Made by a program: the position numbers and the translations under genes | The notes under the pieces: model-generated | What the model saw: the letters and a program-made list of their open reading frames with translations, nothing else | Databases searched by the model: none | Told to the model about the DNA's origin: nothing | Part shown: one piece after another, positions 6,001-8,667 of the stretch | Position numbering within the stretch: position 1 is the first letter of the stretch | Layout: each line of letters begins with the position of its first letter | Origin: JASEFH01 sp034679905 | GTDB lineage: Archaea > Halobacteriota > Methanomicrobia > Methanomicrobiales > JACTUA01 | Direction: 5' to 3' | DNA: 8,667 nt | NCBI GenBank assembly: GCA_034679905.1 | Contig: JAXDAH010000172.1 | Coordinates: forward strand, 1 to 8,667

Positions 6001-8567
6001 ACGGGATCGTCTGGTGCAACATGCACTCGAGGAGTCACCCGCACGAGATCGTGGACTACTGCCTGAAGGCGATCCAGTGCGGGAAGAACTGCGGCGACCT
6101 CTACAACGCCGGGCTCTCCTACGGCCCGCTGATGTGGAACCTCCAGATTCAGGGCGCAGACCTGCAGGCGATCGAGGAGTACGCCGAGGAGTGCCTCCAG
6201 TTCTCCAACCGCTACCACCTCTCCTTCTCCGTCGGTCTCGCCGAGGCGATGCAGGGCGGCTGGACCGAACCCATGAAGGGCCGTTCGGTACCCCTGGAGG
6301 AGAGGGTGCGGCAGTGGGAGGAGGAGAACCACATCGCCTCGGCGGGCAGTTACTACGTCCACCGCGCCCTGTCGCACTACTATAACGGGGAGCACGAGGA
6401 GGCGGCGTGGTGCCTCGACGCCGTGCGGAAGTACCTCTCCGGCCTGACCGACAACGTGCTGAAGCGGCAGTGGCACGTCTTCCTGGTGCTGAACGCCTTA
6501 AAGCGCTACGAACGGGGGCAGGGGTACCGGAGCGAGCAGGAGCTGCAGGCGGAGATCCAGCCCCTCATCGAGAAGGTCGAGACCTGGGCCGCTCTCGGAC
6601 CCCTGCTGCAACCCTACCTGGCCTTCGTGTATGCCGAGCGGGAGCGCGTCCTCGGCGGATTCCGGGAGGCCCGCAGCCTCTACCTGGACGCCATCGACGC
6701 CGCCCGCCGCCAGGAGTACACGTTCCTGGAGGCGCACCTCAACGTGTGCCTGGGAGAGCTGCTCCGCGCGGGCGGTTCGTGCTCCGAGAAGGTCTACTTT
6801 GCCGAGGCGGCGCGTCTCTACAGGAAGTGCCGCGCGGAGTACAGCGAGGTCCGCCTCATCGAGCGGTATCCGGAGTACTTCGAGGTGGAGCTGCCGCCCG
6901 ATGCGCACCTCGACTGGGAGTCGCCCTCGCTCCCCGACCTGGACATCGAGTACCTCATGAAGTCGTCGCTTGCCATCTCTGCCGAGATCGAGCTGGATGC
7001 CCTCTTAAAGAAGATCATGAACGTGGTGATCGAGAGCTCCGGCGCTCAGGCGGGGTATCTGCTGATCGACGAGGGAGGGATCCTGTCTGTCCGCGCCGAG
7101 AGCCATGCCGCCGACAAGGAGGCGGTGACGACATCGGCAACGCGGCTCGACGACGCCGCGGGCATATGCAAGGCGATCGTCCGCTACGTCCACCGCACCG
7201 GGGAGCGGGTGATCCTGGACGACGCCGCGCAGGAGGGCATCTTCAGGGACAATCCCGAGGTCCAGGAGATGCGTCTCCGTTCGGTGCTCTGCCTGCCGGT
7301 GGTCCAGCAGTCGAAGACGATCGGGGTGCTCTACCTGGAGAACCGCCTGGTCAACGCGGCGTTCACCTCCGTGAAGATAGAACTGACGGATCTGCTCATC
7401 TCGCAGGCGGCCATCTCCCTGGAGAACGCCACCCTCTTCGCGGAACGCACGCGAGCCGAGACGGCGCTTCGGGAGACGCGCGATTACCTGGAGAGCCTGA
7501 TCGACTACGCCAACGCGCCCATCGTCGTCTGGGACACCCACCTCGCCATCACCCGCTTCAACCATGCGTTCGAGCGGCTGACCGGCTATGCTGCCGGCGA
7601 GGTCCTGGGAAGGCCGCTCGAGATCCTCTTCCCCGAAGAGGGCAAGGAGGAGTCTCTCCGCCACATCAGCCGGACCTCGTGCGGGGAGTACTGGGACGTC
7701 GTGGAGATACCGATTCGCCGGACCGATGGATCCGTGCGCACCGTCCTCTGGAACTCCGCGAACATCCACGGGGAGGACGGCTCAACCGTCGTCGCGACCA
7801 TCGCCCAGGGCCAGGATATCACCGAGCGCAAGCTGGCGGAGCAGAACATGCGGGAGTATGCCGAGAGCCTCAAGCGCTCCAACGAGGACCTGGAGTGGTT
7901 CGCGTATATCTCCTCCCACGACCTGCAGGAGCCCCTGCGGGCCATATCCGGGTTTGCCGAGCTGCTGGAGAAGCGCTACCAGGGGCGGATCGATGAACGG
8001 GCGGACCGATACATCAAGTTCATTGTGGATGGCGCCAAACAGATGGACCAGGTGATCCAGGATCTGCTCGCGTACTCGCGGGTCCAGACCCGGGCCCGCG
8101 TGTTCGGCCCGATCGACGCGAACCGGGCATTCGATCAGGCGATCCTGAACCTCCACGCCTCGATGCAGGCGAAACGCGCCGTCGTCACAAAAGATCCGCT
8201 CCCGGAGATCGTCGCCGACGGGATCCAGATCACGCAGGTGTTCCAGAACCTGGTGGGGAACGCCCTGAAGTTCCAGAAACCAGATGCGCGACCGCGCATT
8301 CACGTCTCTGCCGCGCGGGAGGGGGATGCCTGGACGTTCTCGGTCCGCGACAACGGGATCGGGATCGACCCCCGGCACAGGGAGCGGATCTTCCTGATCT
8401 TCCAGCGGCTGCACGCCAAGGGGGAGTACGAGGGGACCGGCATCGGGCTCGCGATCGTCAAACGGATCGTGGAGCGCCACGGCGGCACCGTCGGGGTCGA
8501 GTCCGAACCCGGTGCCGGCTCGACGTTCTACTTCACAATACCCGGCACCATAGGGGGGAGAGGATGA
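3075..8567 (+). CDS. HstK-type multidomain signalling protein: Ser/Thr (pseudo)kinase, AAA ATPase, TPR-like region, GAF, PAS, histidine kinase
   Basis: The protein has 1830 residues and no signal peptide or membrane segment, so it is presumably a cytosolic sensor. Domains in order: Ser/Thr-kinase-like fold (about 5-270) with Lys36 (LIIKVF), HGGIKPHN (127-134), VDFIS (147-151), GTLAYTSPEQTGR (170-182) and SDLYSLG (191-197); predicted AAA-type ATPase (about 299-600) with Walker A GLSGIGKT (329-336) and Walker B IFIDDLQW (456-463); helical TPR-like region (about 700-1275); GAF (about 1302-1455); PAS (about 1465-1590); HisKA with phosphoacceptor His1615 in SSHDLQEPLR; HATPase with N box FQNLVGNALKF (1723-1733), DNGIGI (1759-1764) and GTGIGLAIVKRI (1787-1798). 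The order matches the trifunctional kinase/ATP-binding/histidine kinase family known from cyanobacteria (HstK). The histidine kinase looks intact. The Ser/Thr domain lacks the HRD Asp (Gly129) and the DFG Gly (Ile150), so phosphotransfer by it is doubtful. The ligand is unknown. The stop overlaps the next gene as ATGA, coupling it to a receiver protein. Confidence 0.92.
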   Translation: MIISNYELLERVAETPHAAIYRGFYRKDPERPLIIKVFRGGSLSDYKKARFRQRIEHLRVLNDPLLITPLSFGDKDGTCFIAQEHVDGIPLDAWLEAREHASLSEFFSIACALATALDRVHEAGIVHGGIKPHNILVDPATLAIRIVDFISAVDVRDVSHFIYDPSFVRGTLAYTSPEQTGRISHRVGFSSDLYSLGIVFYELLTGRLPFSSTDPLELIHSHLAEEAQKIHELNPEVPLPLSRIVAKLLLKEPEKRYQNSGGLLADLTRCRDEYGATGTIRDFRLESHISTHRITFVSRMVGRDDEARIILEEYEQVARGAFRSLLISGLSGIGKTRLIQELQKPMVRHRGYFTSGKFDVYQKNVPYSSLIQAIRNLVRTFLTESDERAELWKRRISGAVGSSGKVLTDVIPELEILIGPQPDVSPLPPVESLNRFHDIFDRFLGCLASGENPLTIFIDDLQWCDSASFDFLETIYTRDHPYLFLIGAYRHNEVDAGHPLNRLIRTARENERPLKEIRLGPLKPEHCHAMVSYILDAPPLQTRALSEFIATLTEGNPLFVSESLSYLHNQDLLYLDGEGQWRWDIERIRQSRMPTTVVALFGSKLRRLPRGLIDLLEYCACMGNTFSPEELAFIREMTLLETFEMLKPALGQGLLVESKNQLQFIHDKVQEAALSSIPAEKRRSIHRRIGGRLLSAVPEGADIERLDNLFTIVSHLNLGREEHSDPERAYLLSDLNCHAGNRALNALATEAANEYFNTSRELLPGDRWDEEHYSQTFRIFQKTAKTELMCGNYENSERLLDELLDHARTDLDKAECLAEQTTSLSSVGNFNKAIETANRGLAYFGKAIPGDPAEADRRREALMAGIDAMGIDVWETILHMPFTTDRRSKIELAFYSELIPDLYMSGLVPQLYLSAAQSTQHCLAGGMDESVIYSFSIMGLQLGEQGEFQPAFRYEDLARELSARYPDTFGATRGMNGIVWCNMHSRSHPHEIVDYCLKAIQCGKNCGDLYNAGLSYGPLMWNLQIQGADLQAIEEYAEECLQFSNRYHLSFSVGLAEAMQGGWTEPMKGRSVPLEERVRQWEEENHIASAGSYYVHRALSHYYNGEHEEAAWCLDAVRKYLSGLTDNVLKRQWHVFLVLNALKRYERGQGYRSEQELQAEIQPLIEKVETWAALGPLLQPYLAFVYAERERVLGGFREARSLYLDAIDAARRQEYTFLEAHLNVCLGELLRAGGSCSEKVYFAEAARLYRKCRAEYSEVRLIERYPEYFEVELPPDAHLDWESPSLPDLDIEYLMKSSLAISAEIELDALLKKIMNVVIESSGAQAGYLLIDEGGILSVRAESHAADKEAVTTSATRLDDAAGICKAIVRYVHRTGERVILDDAAQEGIFRDNPEVQEMRLRSVLCLPVVQQSKTIGVLYLENRLVNAAFTSVKIELTDLLISQAAISLENATLFAERTRAETALRETRDYLESLIDYANAPIVVWDTHLAITRFNHAFERLTGYAAGEVLGRPLEILFPEEGKEESLRHISRTSCGEYWDVVEIPIRRTDGSVRTVLWNSANIHGEDGSTVVATIAQGQDITERKLAEQNMREYAESLKRSNEDLEWFAYISSHDLQEPLRAISGFAELLEKRYQGRIDERADRYIKFIVDGAKQMDQVIQDLLAYSRVQTRARVFGPIDANRAFDQAILNLHASMQAKRAVVTKDPLPEIVADGIQITQVFQNLVGNALKFQKPDARPRIHVSAAREGDAWTFSVRDNGIGIDPRHRERIFLIFQRLHAKGEYEGTGIGLAIVKRIVERHGGTVGVESEPGAGSTFYFTIPGTIGGRG

Positions 8568-8667
8568 AACAACCGAAAAGCCCAGAACTGCCGCGACCCG
8601 TCGAGATCCTGCTCGTCGAGGACAGCCCGGCCGACATCGCGCTCACGCAGGAGGCGCTGCTGGACAG
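8564..8667 (+). CDS. Response regulator receiver protein, N-terminal part (cut by window end)
   Basis: ATG 8564 overlaps the kinase stop as ATGA, and the frame stays open to the window end, giving 34 residues. After a short polar N-terminus (MKQPKSPELPRP) comes VEILLVEDSPADIALTQEALLD, the first strand and helix of a receiver domain with the acidic pair Glu-Asp that binds Mg2+. The phosphoacceptor Asp lies outside the window. The LLVEDSPADIALTQEAL pattern is typical of small Rcp1-type single-domain regulators, but a longer protein with an output domain cannot be excluded. By position and coupled translation it is the likely phosphoryl acceptor of the upstream histidine kinase. A G-rich stretch (8553-8563) directly before the ATG is only a poor ribosome binding site, which fits translation by coupling. 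Confidence 0.85.
   Translation, partial: MKQPKSPELPRPVEILLVEDSPADIALTQEALLD

Noticed and set aside
3075..8567. Possibility that the 1830-residue frame is an assembly fusion of separate genes
   Set aside because: The frame is uninterrupted and domain order and spacing follow the known HstK-type architecture, so a single natural protein is the better explanation.
1..8667. CRISPR arrays, insertion sequences, transposases, integrases or attachment sites
   Set aside because: I saw no regularly spaced repeats, no terminal inverted repeats and no recombinase motifs.

Overview
The window is GC-rich DNA, with mostly G or C at third codon positions, and it looks like a methanogenic archaeon. A Methanomicrobiales member such as a Methanoculleus-like species is my best guess. 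The evidence is a CbiA-type amidase that best fits CfbB of coenzyme F430 synthesis, AT-rich archaeal BRE/TATA-like elements standing out of the GC background, a T-run terminator, and genes coupled by ATGA overlaps. The species assignment is inference.

Left part (1-1764): the C-terminal end of an upstream gene, possibly the F430 reductive cyclase subunit CfbD, overlaps cfbB by ATGA. Both probably belong to a cofactor F430 operon. F430 is the nickel tetrapyrrole of methyl-coenzyme M reductase.

Middle (1765-2742): an 86-base gap with a 7-bp hairpin and a TATA-like element leads into a complete branched-chain amino acid aminotransferase gene (ilvE). It is followed by a short hairpin and a T7 run, the likely terminator.

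Intergenic region (2721-3074, 354 bases): no convincing protein gene. It holds the ilvE terminator, a 20-base near-palindrome that is also a 7-bp tandem repeat, a BRE/TATA element, and about 190 bases of GC-rich sequence with several hairpins before the next start codon. This looks like a promoter with an operator and a long structured leader. A 64-codon ORF that starts near the predicted transcription start and ends in an ATGA overlap with the big gene is possible but doubtful.

Right part (3075-8667): one very large gene (1830 residues) encodes a cytosolic signalling protein of the HstK type best known from cyanobacteria. Its order is Ser/Thr-kinase-like domain, AAA-type ATPase, long helical TPR-like region, GAF, PAS, histidine kinase. 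The histidine kinase half looks intact. The N-terminal kinase domain lacks the catalytic Asp (HRD is HGG) and the DFG glycine (DFI), so it is probably a pseudokinase. The next gene, starting in an ATGA overlap and cut by the window end, begins a response-regulator receiver domain and is the natural phosphotransfer partner. The most interesting part of the window is this pseudokinase/ATPase/histidine kinase plus receiver unit, together with its structured leader.
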